A stretch of 52,808 nucleotides of DNA, from positions 1-52,808 of the forward strand of contig CAVHPP010000014.1 of assembly GCA_963638105.1 (NCBI GenBank). Direction: 5' to 3'. Below are positions 24,114-31,763 of the stretch, piece by piece (the first letter of the stretch is position 1; each line of letters opens with the position of its first letter). The notes beneath the pieces are model-generated. The model did no database searches. It was not told where the DNA came from and was given only the letters and a program-made list of their open reading frames with translations. The DNA is from CAG-217 sp963638105. Lineage in GTDB: Bacteria; Bacillota; Clostridia; Oscillospirales; Acutalibacteraceae. Both the position numbers and the translations under genes were made by a program.

Positions 24114-24956
24114 TTATGCCTTGCCGTCTGTGCCGAAAATCAAAATGTGGCGGTGGGCGTTCTTATACGCCCCCTGCACCTCTGCCCCTTGCAGATCGTA
24201 GTAACCGCCGATGGCACCGGCGTGGTAAGCGCCCCGCACCGTCTGCTCCACGCTGTCAAAAGTGGCCGTGGCAATGTTGATCTTTTGGATCCCTGTCTGC
24301 GCACAGCGGCGGAAATCCTCCGGCGAAATGCCGGTGCCGCCGTGGAGCACCAAAGGGGTGTGGGTATCCTTGGCCACCCGGGCCAAAATATCAAACCGCA
24401 GCTTGGGCGTGGCCTTATAATTGCCGTGGGCGTTACCGATGGCGATGGCCAGAGCGTCCACCCCGGTCTCCTGCTCAAAGCGCACCGCGTCCGCCGGGTC
24501 CGTGCAATGCATAGCGATCTCCTCAGAGCCATCCTCCGAACCGCCTACACAGCCGATCTCCGCCTCCACGGCAGCACCGTAAGGGCGCGCCATTTCTATA
24601 ATACGGCAGGTCTCCGCTATATTCTCATCCAGCGGCAGATGAGAGCCGTCAAACATCACAGAGGTAAAGCCCAGTTCCAGCGCCCGGCCGATCTTCTGCT
24701 CCGTTTTGCCGTGGTCAAAGTGCACCGCCACCGGCACGCTTGCCTGCCGGGCAGCGGCCACCATCAAGGGACCGATCAGCTCCAGCGGCGACTGGCGCAG
24801 CCGCACCTCCGCAATCTGGAGGATCACCGGGGCGCGCAGTTCCTCTGCCGCTTGCAGCACACCCAGCACCATCTCCATATTGGCAACGGAGAAGGAGCCA
24901 ACGGCATAGCCGCCGGCGCGGGCGTCCGCCAGCAGATCACGCATATTCACCAGCAT
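24114..24956 (-). CDS. Class II fructose-bisphosphate-type aldolase (IolJ-like)
   Basis: A zinc-dependent ketose-bisphosphate aldolase of 280 residues. It has AVGSFSVANMEMVLGVLQAA, zinc-ligand motif AVHFDHGKTEQKI, GFTSVMFDGSHLPLDENI, the Glu-containing AVEAEIGCVGGSEDG, HGNYKATPKLRFDIL, and LVLHGGTGISPEDFRR with the second His ligand. The ATG at 24954-24956 is chosen over the GTG six bases upstream because GAGGT is correctly spaced. Next to an IolC-like kinase it likely splits 6-phospho-5-dehydro-2-deoxygluconate to dihydroxyacetone phosphate and malonate semialdehyde, but fructose or tagatose bisphosphate cannot be excluded. It begins only 28 bp after the 3' end of rnpB with no terminator seen between. 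Confidence 0.88.
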   Translation of the reverse strand: MLVNMRDLLADARAGGYAVGSFSVANMEMVLGVLQAAEELRAPVILQIAEVRLRQSPLELIGPLMVAAARQASVPVAVHFDHGKTEQKIGRALELGFTSVMFDGSHLPLDENIAETCRIIEMARPYGAAVEAEIGCVGGSEDGSEEIAMHCTDPADAVRFEQETGVDALAIAIGNAHGNYKATPKLRFDILARVAKDTHTPLVLHGGTGISPEDFRRCAQTGIQKINIATATFDSVEQTVRGAYHAGAIGGYYDLQGAEVQGAYKNAHRHILIFGTDGKA

Positions 24957-24984
24957 AGGCACACCTCAAATACAAATCAAAAAT

Positions 24985-25320
24985 GCGATGAGTCGGGCGT
25001 AAGCCGAGTTCTGTCTTGGGCAATTATCTATCTCGACGCACGGTTGCCCGTGCGCTCCAGCCATCCTTCGAAGTTCTGTGTCGAGCAAACAACCCTTCAG
25101 TCGATGTTGCAGCGGATAGGGTTTACATGGCAGGGAATGTCTCCACCCCCTCGGTGAGCTCTTACCTCGCCTTTCCATCCTTACCGCAAAAGCGGCGGTT
25201 TATTTCTGTTGCACTTTCCCTAGGGTCGCCCCCGGCGGCCGTTAGCCGTTATCCTGCTCTGTGCTGCTCGGACTTTCCTCACGCAGTAACCTGCGCGCAA
25301 CTGCCTGCCCGGCTCATCTC
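24985..25320 (-). ncRNA. rnpB: RNase P RNA, bacterial type
   Basis: Catalytic RNA that removes tRNA 5' leaders. Read on the minus strand, the 5' end GAGATGAGCCGGGC pairs with the 3' end GCCCGACTCATC to form P1. The conserved P4 block GAGGAAAGTCCGAGC follows the P2/P3 hairpin. The GGGTAACGGC-like core appears as GGATAACGGCTAACGGCC, then GGGCGACCCTAGGGAAAGTG, and the universal 3' segment GACAGAACTCGGCTTACG. A GGGTTTACAT block lies mid-molecule. Length is about 336 nt. The 5' end fits a consensus promoter a few bases upstream; the 3' end is placed at the end of P1. Confidence 0.96.
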
Positions 25321-25324
25321 CTCC

Positions 25325-25354
25325 ATTTTAATCCATAGCACCGGGGAATGTCAA
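25325..25354 (-). promoter_or_regulatory. rnpB promoter
   Basis: Minus-strand TTGACA (25349-25354), an 18-bp spacer and TAAAAT (25325-25330), directly upstream of the mature 5' end. Confidence 0.85.
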
Positions 25355-25391
25355 CTGTTTTTCTGCCGGGCAAGAATTTACAGAACAGGTC

Positions 25392-25420
25392 TTGCATTTC
25401 TGTTCTTTTTGTAATACTAT
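25392..25420 (+). promoter_or_regulatory. Promoter of the LCP gene
   Basis: TTGCAT (25392-25397), a 17-bp spacer and TACTAT (25415-25420), 26 bp before the ATG; divergent from the rnpB promoter. Confidence 0.65.
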
Positions 25421-25446
25421 GAAGCAAAGAAAGGCAGGTAATCGGA

Positions 25447-26841
25447 ATGCCCAGATTTGAACAGGAAGGCTTTGACCCCCGCCGTCGGCGGGAAAACGAC
25501 GCCCTGGACCGCACGGTGCCGGAGGAAGACCGGCATTTGGGACCGGAAGTGGACCTGGATTTTAACCGTCGGCAGCGGGATGTGATCGACCGGCAGGACG
25601 AAAGCGGGATCAACCCTTGCGACTATCGGGACCCCTACGCCCCCTCGGCGCCATACAACCAAAATAACGACTATGACCCAAACGGTTACATAGAGCCACC
25701 GGCGCCGCCCCGCCGGTTTGAGAGCGAGCGCCCGGCAGATTTTTATACGGATCGGAGCAACACGCCTACGCCCACGCGTGCCCGTGACCGGGAGCGGACA
25801 AGCCGTAATCCCCGCACCGTGAGCCGCAGCCATACCCCTACCGAAAAGCACGGCAAGCCGCCAAAAAAAGGCAAGGGCGGCAAAAAGGCAAAAGTGGGTC
25901 TAAGTATCTTTTGCGTGCTGCTGGCGCTGATCATCCTGCTTGTGGGCTGCGCCACCGGCGTGCTGGGCAAGATCACCTATAACGACCAAAAAGAAAATAA
26001 ATATGTGACCGCATCGGATCTAAAGAGCGACCCGCGGGTAAAGAATGTGCTGCTGCTGGGCGTAGACGCCAGACCCAAAGACAAGGCCAGCGCCTCCCGC
26101 AGCGACACCATGATGCTTATTTCCGTGGACTCTGTGCACCACACCATTAAGATGACCTCCTTTTTGCGAGACACCTGGGTGTATATCCCCTGCAAGGATA
26201 TGAGCCAGCGGCTGAACGCCGCCTGCCAGTACGGCGGTTACAGCGGCGTGGTAGACACCATTGAATACAACTTCGGCGTAAAGATCGACAACTATGTGGT
26301 GGCGGATTTTGAGATGTTCCAGGTGCTGGTGGACGCCATCGGCGGCGTGGAGGTGGAGGTCACCAAGGCGGAGGCCAAGGAGGTCACCGGCCACCCCAAG
26401 CGCTACGGCAATGTGAAGTTAGAGGCCGGCAAGCACAACCTGACCGGCAAGCAGGCCCTGGCCTACTGCCGCATTCGCAAGATCGACACGGACTTTGTGC
26501 GCACCAAACGCCAGCGCACGGTGATGAACGCCATTATTAAAAAGATGAAGTCCGCCAACCCCTTTACCCTGTATAAAATGGCCAGCAACGCCGCCCCGTA
26601 TATTGAGACGGATATGACCAAAGGCGAACTGTGCAGCTTTGTGGCCAAGGCCGGCAGCTGCGCCTCCAGCACCCACCAGGCCCGGGTGCCTTTCCCGGAC
26701 ACTTGGTGGTATGACACCATCAACGGCAACTCCATCATCGCCATCAATAAAGAGGAGAATAAAAAGCAGCTGATCGACTTTATCTACAACAAGACCTCCC
26801 AACAGCTGGACAAAGAAGAAGCCGAAGCAGCCAAGAACTGA
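25447..26841 (+). CDS. LCP (LytR-CpsA-Psr) family cell-wall glycopolymer ligase
   Basis: A membrane-anchored phosphotransferase of 464 residues that attaches teichoic-acid-like or capsular polymers to peptidoglycan outside the cell. Residues 1-145 are a disordered, charged, Pro/Arg-rich cytoplasmic tail that turns Lys/Gly-rich near the membrane. A single membrane helix follows (about 150-175, ILLVGCATGVLG). The LCP domain has KNVLLLGVDARPKD, ASRSDTMMLISVD, TSFLRDTWVYIP with its Arg/Asp, IGGVEVEV and a late ALAYCRIRKIDTDFVRTKRQ with the conserved Arg residues. The start follows AGGTAATCGGA. A strong terminator lies 79 bp downstream. The long N-terminal tail may be a phosphorylation or scaffold region. 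Confidence 0.93.
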   Translation: MPRFEQEGFDPRRRRENDALDRTVPEEDRHLGPEVDLDFNRRQRDVIDRQDESGINPCDYRDPYAPSAPYNQNNDYDPNGYIEPPAPPRRFESERPADFYTDRSNTPTPTRARDRERTSRNPRTVSRSHTPTEKHGKPPKKGKGGKKAKVGLSIFCVLLALIILLVGCATGVLGKITYNDQKENKYVTASDLKSDPRVKNVLLLGVDARPKDKASASRSDTMMLISVDSVHHTIKMTSFLRDTWVYIPCKDMSQRLNAACQYGGYSGVVDTIEYNFGVKIDNYVVADFEMFQVLVDAIGGVEVEVTKAEAKEVTGHPKRYGNVKLEAGKHNLTGKQALAYCRIRKIDTDFVRTKRQRTVMNAIIKKMKSANPFTLYKMASNAAPYIETDMTKGELCSFVAKAGSCASSTHQARVPFPDTWWYDTINGNSIIAINKEENKKQLIDFIYNKTSQQLDKEEAEAAKN

Positions 26842-26919
26842 CCTGGAGATCAGCAAAAAATGACCGCCGTGTTTAACGAATTTATCGAGATTTAGTGTAA
26901 CTTATTGAGTACAGCAAAT

Positions 26920-26957
26920 AGCCCCCGCATTTGTGAAATGCGGGGGCTTGTGTTTAT
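26920..26957 (+). terminator. Terminator of the LCP gene
   Basis: A perfect stem AGCCCCCGCATTT / AAATGCGGGGGCT with a GTG loop and a TTGTGTTTATT tail. Confidence 0.88.
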
Positions 26958-26966
26958 TGGGTAATT

Positions 26967-27135
26967 CGTAGGGCGGGGGCTTGCTCCCGCCGTGTAATCC
27001 CTCCGTCAACGCCTACGGCGTTGCCACCTCCCTTTACAAGGGAGGCTTTGTTTTATAACCTTTTCGGCTCCCTTGTAAAGGGAGCTGTCACGAAGTGACT
27101 GAGGGATTGGCGGGCGGCAGATTGCCGCCCCTACG
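26967..27135. repeat. Palindromic intergenic repeat element (MITE-like)
   Basis: A 169-bp imperfect palindrome. Outer arms CGTAGGGCGGG... / ...GCCGCCCCTACG; next AATCCCTCCGTCA / TGACTGAGGGATT; inner CTCCCTTTACAAGGGAG-type arms near 27031 and 27069, with the word TTTTATAACC between. It has no coding capacity. The 318-bp gene-free stretch 26842-27159 holds only this element and the LCP terminator. Similar GGGAG...GAGGGATT palindromes are common in gut Clostridia genomes as far as I recall; the mobile origin is inferred. Confidence 0.7.
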
Positions 27136-27159
27136 GTCGATCAAATACCTAAATATATT

Positions 27160-28494
27160 TTATTTCTTTGTGGTCACACTCTTTGCCTTACTCCAGCCGG
27201 AATACAGCTTTACATTCTTGCCACCGATTTTTACGGTCTTATAAGTGCGTACCCGCACATAATACTTCTTCTTGGCAGACAGCTTGCTCACACTCTTGGA
27301 AGTGGTCTGATTTTTGCTCACCGTTACGGTCTTATTGCCCTTTTTGAAGTTAGATGCTGTGCTGTACTGCACTTCATAACCGGTAGTCTGGGTAGCCTGC
27401 TTTTTCCAGGTGACCTTAAAGCCTTTTTTGGCGGCGGTGACTTTAGATACGTCGGTGCCCTTGGGGTTAATATTATAGGTCATGGACTTACTACCGCTGT
27501 AATTGCCCTTTAAGGTCACTTTTACGGTGTATTTGCCCACATTCTTTGCATTTGGAATGCTCACACTATAATCCGTGCCGTTTTTCAAGGTCTTGCCCTT
27601 GCTGTCCTTTACAGTCACGGACGGTTTTTGCACCTTGCCGTTGTAGGTATAGGCGGTTTTGCTCAGCTTGATATTACTGGCTTTATAGTACGCAACGGTC
27701 TTGGTGTACTGCTTGCCGCACACGGCGCAGCGATAGGTATAAACCCGCTTGCCGTCCTTGGAAGCAGTGGCCCGGGTCAGGCTTTCGCCGATCTTGGTAT
27801 ATTGATGGGCGCACAGAGCAGACAAATCCCACAACACATTATAATCCGGCACGCCGGCGTCCATATCGCCCTCGGCATACTGCCAAATATCCGCATACAC
27901 GCCGGTTTTGCCAATCTGCACCGGGGCAGAAAAATCAGTGGTCTTTGGCTGCCAGTTGGCGTACCACAGCTTATAACCCTTACTGCGCAGGGTCTGCACA
28001 TTCAGATAATTGGTGAACCAATTCAAATTGGCGTAAACCATCGGGGTGTAGCCCGCTGCGCGAATGGCGTCGCAAAAAGTAATGGCGTGCTGAATAATGG
28101 TCTTTTTATTGCTGTTGTCCAGGATCAGCTGGTCCTCCAGGTCATAAGCCACCGGCAGCACAAAATACTTGTACTTGCCCTTCATCCGGGCCAGCACGCT
28201 CTTAACATAATTGGCCTCAATGGTGGCCTCTTTGGTATTGAACGCATAGCTGTAATGGTACACGCCAAAGGGCACGCCCGCTGCCTCCGCCGCATTCACA
28301 TTATCCCAAAACTGCGGGTCCAGGTGGTCGTTGCCGTAGCTCATACGGATCATGGTAAAGGTCTTGCCCGCATTCTTCCATGCGGTGTAATCCACACCTT
28401 TTCCGTTATGCTGAGACACATCGGTGCCAAACGCCGGCGCCGTCGTGGCTGCCCATACCGGGAACACGGTAGCGCACACCAGCACCAGGCACAA
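27160..28494 (-). CDS. GH25 lysozyme with Ig-like and Fn3-like tail; signal peptide frameshifted
   Basis: A secreted N-acetylmuramidase that cuts peptidoglycan. The GH25 domain (about residues 20-215) begins FGTDVSQHNGKGVDYTAWK and has the active-site DxE in PVAYDLEDQLIL and later DIWQYAEG. A Cys pair (YRCAVCGKQY) precedes an Ig-like repeat (KLSKTAYTYNGKVQKPSVTV) and a C-terminal Fn3-like domain ending YVRVRTYK...LYSGWSKAKSV. The open frame can start only at a TTG (28494) inside the hydrophobic core of the signal peptide. A perfect start, GAGGTGTGAT-ATG at 28527-28529, lies in another frame; one extra A in the four-A run 28519-28522 would join it as MKQKCKSLFCALLCLVLVCA, a full signal peptide. 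So the gene is either disrupted, misread by one base, or switchable. Confidence 0.85.
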   Translation of the reverse strand: MCLVLVCATVFPVWAATTAPAFGTDVSQHNGKGVDYTAWKNAGKTFTMIRMSYGNDHLDPQFWDNVNAAEAAGVPFGVYHYSYAFNTKEATIEANYVKSVLARMKGKYKYFVLPVAYDLEDQLILDNSNKKTIIQHAITFCDAIRAAGYTPMVYANLNWFTNYLNVQTLRSKGYKLWYANWQPKTTDFSAPVQIGKTGVYADIWQYAEGDMDAGVPDYNVLWDLSALCAHQYTKIGESLTRATASKDGKRVYTYRCAVCGKQYTKTVAYYKASNIKLSKTAYTYNGKVQKPSVTVKDSKGKTLKNGTDYSVSIPNAKNVGKYTVKVTLKGNYSGSKSMTYNINPKGTDVSKVTAAKKGFKVTWKKQATQTTGYEVQYSTASNFKKGNKTVTVSKNQTTSKSVSKLSAKKKYYVRVRTYKTVKIGGKNVKLYSGWSKAKSVTTKK

Positions 28495-28591
28495 CAGAGC
28501 GCAAAACAGAGATTTACATTTTGTTTCATATCACACCTCGTTTGGGTTGTTTATTCGACCTCACTATAACACAAGTAGAAAACAAAGTCAA

Positions 28592-31500
28592 TTACCGCAC
28601 GGTGGTACTTTTTACCGGGGACCAGGCGCCGTACAACTTGCCGCCCTTTTGCTTTTTATACACCCGAATGCGCACATAATACTTTTTCTTACTTTTGAGT
28701 TTCGTCAGGGTCTTGGCGGTGGTGCCCGCCTTGGTTATCGTTACGGACTTGGTGGTGGATTTGGTAAATTTAGACGAAGTGGAATAGCTGATCTGGTAAC
28801 CGCTAATGCCGCTGCCCTTCTTCCACTTTACGGTGAGCCGGCCTTTTTTGCTGCTTTTCAGCGACGATACCGCAGGCTTTAACTGGGCCAGTTTTTCCGT
28901 CTTTTTGGCGCCGCAAGCGGTGCACTTATATTTCTTATATCCGGTGGCAAAGTAGGTGGCCGCCTTTTTGGCGGTGCACTTGTAGGCGTGCACATGGATT
29001 TTGAATTGGCGACCGGATCGGGGATCAAAATTGCCCTTACCCAGCACCGTTACCGTGCGGGTGGTGCCGCTGGTGGCAATGGACACGGTGTAATCCTTGT
29101 TCTGCTGCAAGGTCTTGCCCTTATAGGTTGCCTTGATCGTAGCGCCCTTCGCGGTAGGGGTACACTGGACGGTCACATCGCTGTCATTCAGGGATTTTTG
29201 ATTGATCTTAAAGTGCAGCACAGCCGTACCGGTATAGTCCCCCTTGCCCTGCACCGTCACATTGGCGGTGCCAGCATTGGTATTGGCGCTGTAACTGACC
29301 ACCGTATAGTCCCGACCGGACTTTAAGCCGCTTTGACTGTCAAACCAAGCGGTGCCGGGGCGCTGGGCGCTGCCGTTATAGGTCACCGGCGCGCAAATAT
29401 CCGACCCGCCGTACCCGGCAATAGATGCTGCGGCGATGGTATAAGTATAGGTCGCGCTGCCGGTCAGGTACTTGGATCCCTCCAGCGCCGTTACGGTATA
29501 GGTGCCGCTGCCGGCATGCACCGTGGAGCCGCTGTATGTGAGGGTGTAGTCCTCGCCCTCTTTGAACACCTTTTTATACGGCTTGCCGTCTTTGGTGGTG
29601 CCGACAAAGGTCATGGCAGACATTACATCTGCAATGCTCTTGCCGGAGTACGGCGCCTGCACATCGCCAAAACCTGCCCGGTTCATGGGCATCTTGGCAA
29701 TTTCAAACCGCAGCCGGTTGGTACCGTTCCCCTCCAGCTTGCCGGTATAACGGTCGCTAATAGAAAAATCCAACACGATGGTATACTTGCCCGGCTCGGA
29801 TAGGGTATCCACCTGTGCGCCGTTCTCATCAAGGAACAATACGGTGTAGTCCTTATCCCGCACCGCCGTATGGTCGTAGCCGTCCACCACATGCACATCC
29901 ACCTGAATGGGGCAAACATTATAGGTAATGGCACCGTTTTTATCCAGATTGCGCAGCTCGATCTGGTTCTTTTCCTTGGTTACATCAATCTTGTTAAGGT
30001 AAAAGGAGCAAGGAAGCTGTGCAGTACCGTCCGTGGCAAGAATGGTGTGGCGACCCGGCGCGTAACGATCGTCGCCGGTCTCATACACGGTGGTGTACTC
30101 CCGACCGGACACATAGCCCGGGATCAGCAGAGAGAATTCGCCTTGCTCGCCGACATAATCCAGCCCGGCGCCGTCCGGCAGAGGGATCACCTTGGCTTGA
30201 CCGTTCTCGTCCGTCAGCACCGTACCGTTGCCGTCCGTCTGCGCCTTAAAATAGGTACAGCTGCCGTCTGCAGCCCGCTGAATCAGAATAGAATCCCGTA
30301 TTTGCCCTTCGGCACCGCGACGCATCAGCACCATATAGCCCTGTCCGTCATAATCGGATAGATTCTCGCCGGTAGAGGCAAAGCGGTAGTCCGTCGCAGA
30401 CAGTAGCGGGTACGATTTGGCATCGTCCAACTGCTGATGGTCGTTTTCCAAAGTGAAGTATGCATTTTTCGACCCACAAAGGAAATAGTAATAATTGATA
30501 AAACCCGGGAACCGCAGGTTGTTGGAGGCGGCAAAGGTGGCGTCCACCTGATACCATTGGTAGCCGCTGCCGGTGCCGTCATCCAAGTACACAAAGTTCC
30601 AGGCGTGCATATCCTTTTGTGGTTCCCCGGTGATCTCATTGCGCACCATTTTGCTGCCCATCACCGTGTTGCAGGCAATGCCGTTCAAACGGCACAGATA
30701 GTAAAACAGCGCCGCGTAGCCCTCGCACACGGCCTTGCCCTGGCCGGTGGTACCGATCGCCGTCAGGCTGTTCTTTTGCCGCACGGACCAATCGTAGCCG
30801 GTGCTGTCTAAATCCGCAGCCTCCTGCCCGGCAAGACCGAAGAACGCTGCGTAGGCGGTGTGGGCGTACCAGTCGGTAACATTATGATTCATAAAATTCT
30901 CATAGGCAGCGGTATTGTACACCGTGTTCTCCACCAAAAAGTCATAAATGGTCTTGACAATCAGGTACTGACGGCGGTTTACATCCTTCTCCGCCGCGAT
31001 GGTTGGATTATCGGTAACAAACCGTTGGTTCCACTTTTCCGCCCCTTGGCGCAGGATCTCCATTTGCCGCACCGTGTCGCAGTATTTGAAGGTGCAGTGC
31101 ACCTCATAAAAGGCCACCGAGCCGTTCCAGTCGTCATAGCCCTCCACATTCAGCCACCGGGTGTCCAGATCCTCTTGCCGGAAGTCCTGGATCTGGGCAT
31201 CCAAAAAATCGCCGCCCTCGATGGTGCCCGCTTTCTCTGCCAGGGCGTTGCTCAGCAGCCGCTCATACAGCGCCTTTTGCAGTTTGTCGGTGGTGGGGTC
31301 GTAATCGCTTTTGTCCACCGCAATATACAGGGTAAAAGCGGTCTCTCGCCGGAGCATACGGTGCAGCGCGTCCGTCAGCGCCGCATCTATATCCTGCTGA
31401 AAGCAGTGCCAGGTCTTGACCTTCGTGGTATCGTCCCCCACCGCCGCCCAAGCGGTACCGTCCGGAGCCAGGTACGGGGCCAGACCGGTACAGTCCTCTG

Positions 31501-31642
31501 CGCTCTGCCCCTCGGTATGGACTGTATGGGTCGTACAGACGGTGGCATTTGCCAGGCCGTCGGCAGCCGCAGCCGTAACCGGCATAGCGGTGCACACCAG
31601 CACCAGCGCCAGCAAAAGAGACAGCAAACGCATTCTTTTCAT
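28592..31642 (-). CDS. Secreted transglutaminase-like protein with Ig-like and Fn3 repeats
   Basis: A large exported protein of 1016 residues. The signal peptide is MKRMRLLSLLLALVLVCTAM. A transglutaminase/protease-like core is centred on Cys about 306 (GKAVCEGYAALFYYLCRLNG), His about 346 (KDMHAWNFVYLDD) and Asp about 366 (WYQVDATF), a complete triad. Several Ig-like/MBG-type repeats follow (APYSGKSIADVMSAMTFVGT, VTYNGSAQRPGTAWF), then a CxxC motif (YKCTACGAKK) and an Fn3-like end, LKSKKKYYVRIRVYK, close to that of the GH25 neighbour. The start follows AGGAGG with 7-bp spacing. It may cross-link or cleave peptide stems or host proteins. There is no anchor motif. It forms a tandem with the GH25 gene. 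Confidence 0.9.
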   Translation of the reverse strand: MKRMRLLSLLLALVLVCTAMPVTAAAADGLANATVCTTHTVHTEGQSAEDCTGLAPYLAPDGTAWAAVGDDTTKVKTWHCFQQDIDAALTDALHRMLRRETAFTLYIAVDKSDYDPTTDKLQKALYERLLSNALAEKAGTIEGGDFLDAQIQDFRQEDLDTRWLNVEGYDDWNGSVAFYEVHCTFKYCDTVRQMEILRQGAEKWNQRFVTDNPTIAAEKDVNRRQYLIVKTIYDFLVENTVYNTAAYENFMNHNVTDWYAHTAYAAFFGLAGQEAADLDSTGYDWSVRQKNSLTAIGTTGQGKAVCEGYAALFYYLCRLNGIACNTVMGSKMVRNEITGEPQKDMHAWNFVYLDDGTGSGYQWYQVDATFAASNNLRFPGFINYYYFLCGSKNAYFTLENDHQQLDDAKSYPLLSATDYRFASTGENLSDYDGQGYMVLMRRGAEGQIRDSILIQRAADGSCTYFKAQTDGNGTVLTDENGQAKVIPLPDGAGLDYVGEQGEFSLLIPGYVSGREYTTVYETGDDRYAPGRHTILATDGTAQLPCSFYLNKIDVTKEKNQIELRNLDKNGAITYNVCPIQVDVHVVDGYDHTAVRDKDYTVLFLDENGAQVDTLSEPGKYTIVLDFSISDRYTGKLEGNGTNRLRFEIAKMPMNRAGFGDVQAPYSGKSIADVMSAMTFVGTTKDGKPYKKVFKEGEDYTLTYSGSTVHAGSGTYTVTALEGSKYLTGSATYTYTIAAASIAGYGGSDICAPVTYNGSAQRPGTAWFDSQSGLKSGRDYTVVSYSANTNAGTANVTVQGKGDYTGTAVLHFKINQKSLNDSDVTVQCTPTAKGATIKATYKGKTLQQNKDYTVSIATSGTTRTVTVLGKGNFDPRSGRQFKIHVHAYKCTAKKAATYFATGYKKYKCTACGAKKTEKLAQLKPAVSSLKSSKKGRLTVKWKKGSGISGYQISYSTSSKFTKSTTKSVTITKAGTTAKTLTKLKSKKKYYVRIRVYKKQKGGKLYGAWSPVKSTTVR

Positions 31643-31684
31643 ACCCATACCTCCTGATAAAACAAAAGCCTATATTCCAATTTG

Positions 31685-31713
31685 ATTATACCCGATAGCG
31701 GCAAAAAAGGCAA
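31685..31713 (-). promoter_or_regulatory. Promoter of the transglutaminase-like gene
   Basis: Minus-strand TTGCCT (31708-31713), 17-bp spacer, TATAAT (31685-31690). Confidence 0.65.
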
Positions 31714-31717
31714 GAGA

Positions 31718-31757
31718 AAGCCGAGGACCTGCAAAATACAAGTCCTCGGCTGTTTTT
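31718..31757. terminator. Terminator after the lysophospholipase-like gene
   Basis: Stem AGCCGAGGAC / GTCCTCGGCT (plus TG/CA after one mismatch). T-runs: GTTTTT on the plus strand and a weaker, delayed one on the minus strand. It lies 7 bp after the stop at 31764. Confidence 0.7.
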
Positions 31758-31763
31758 CAGCGT

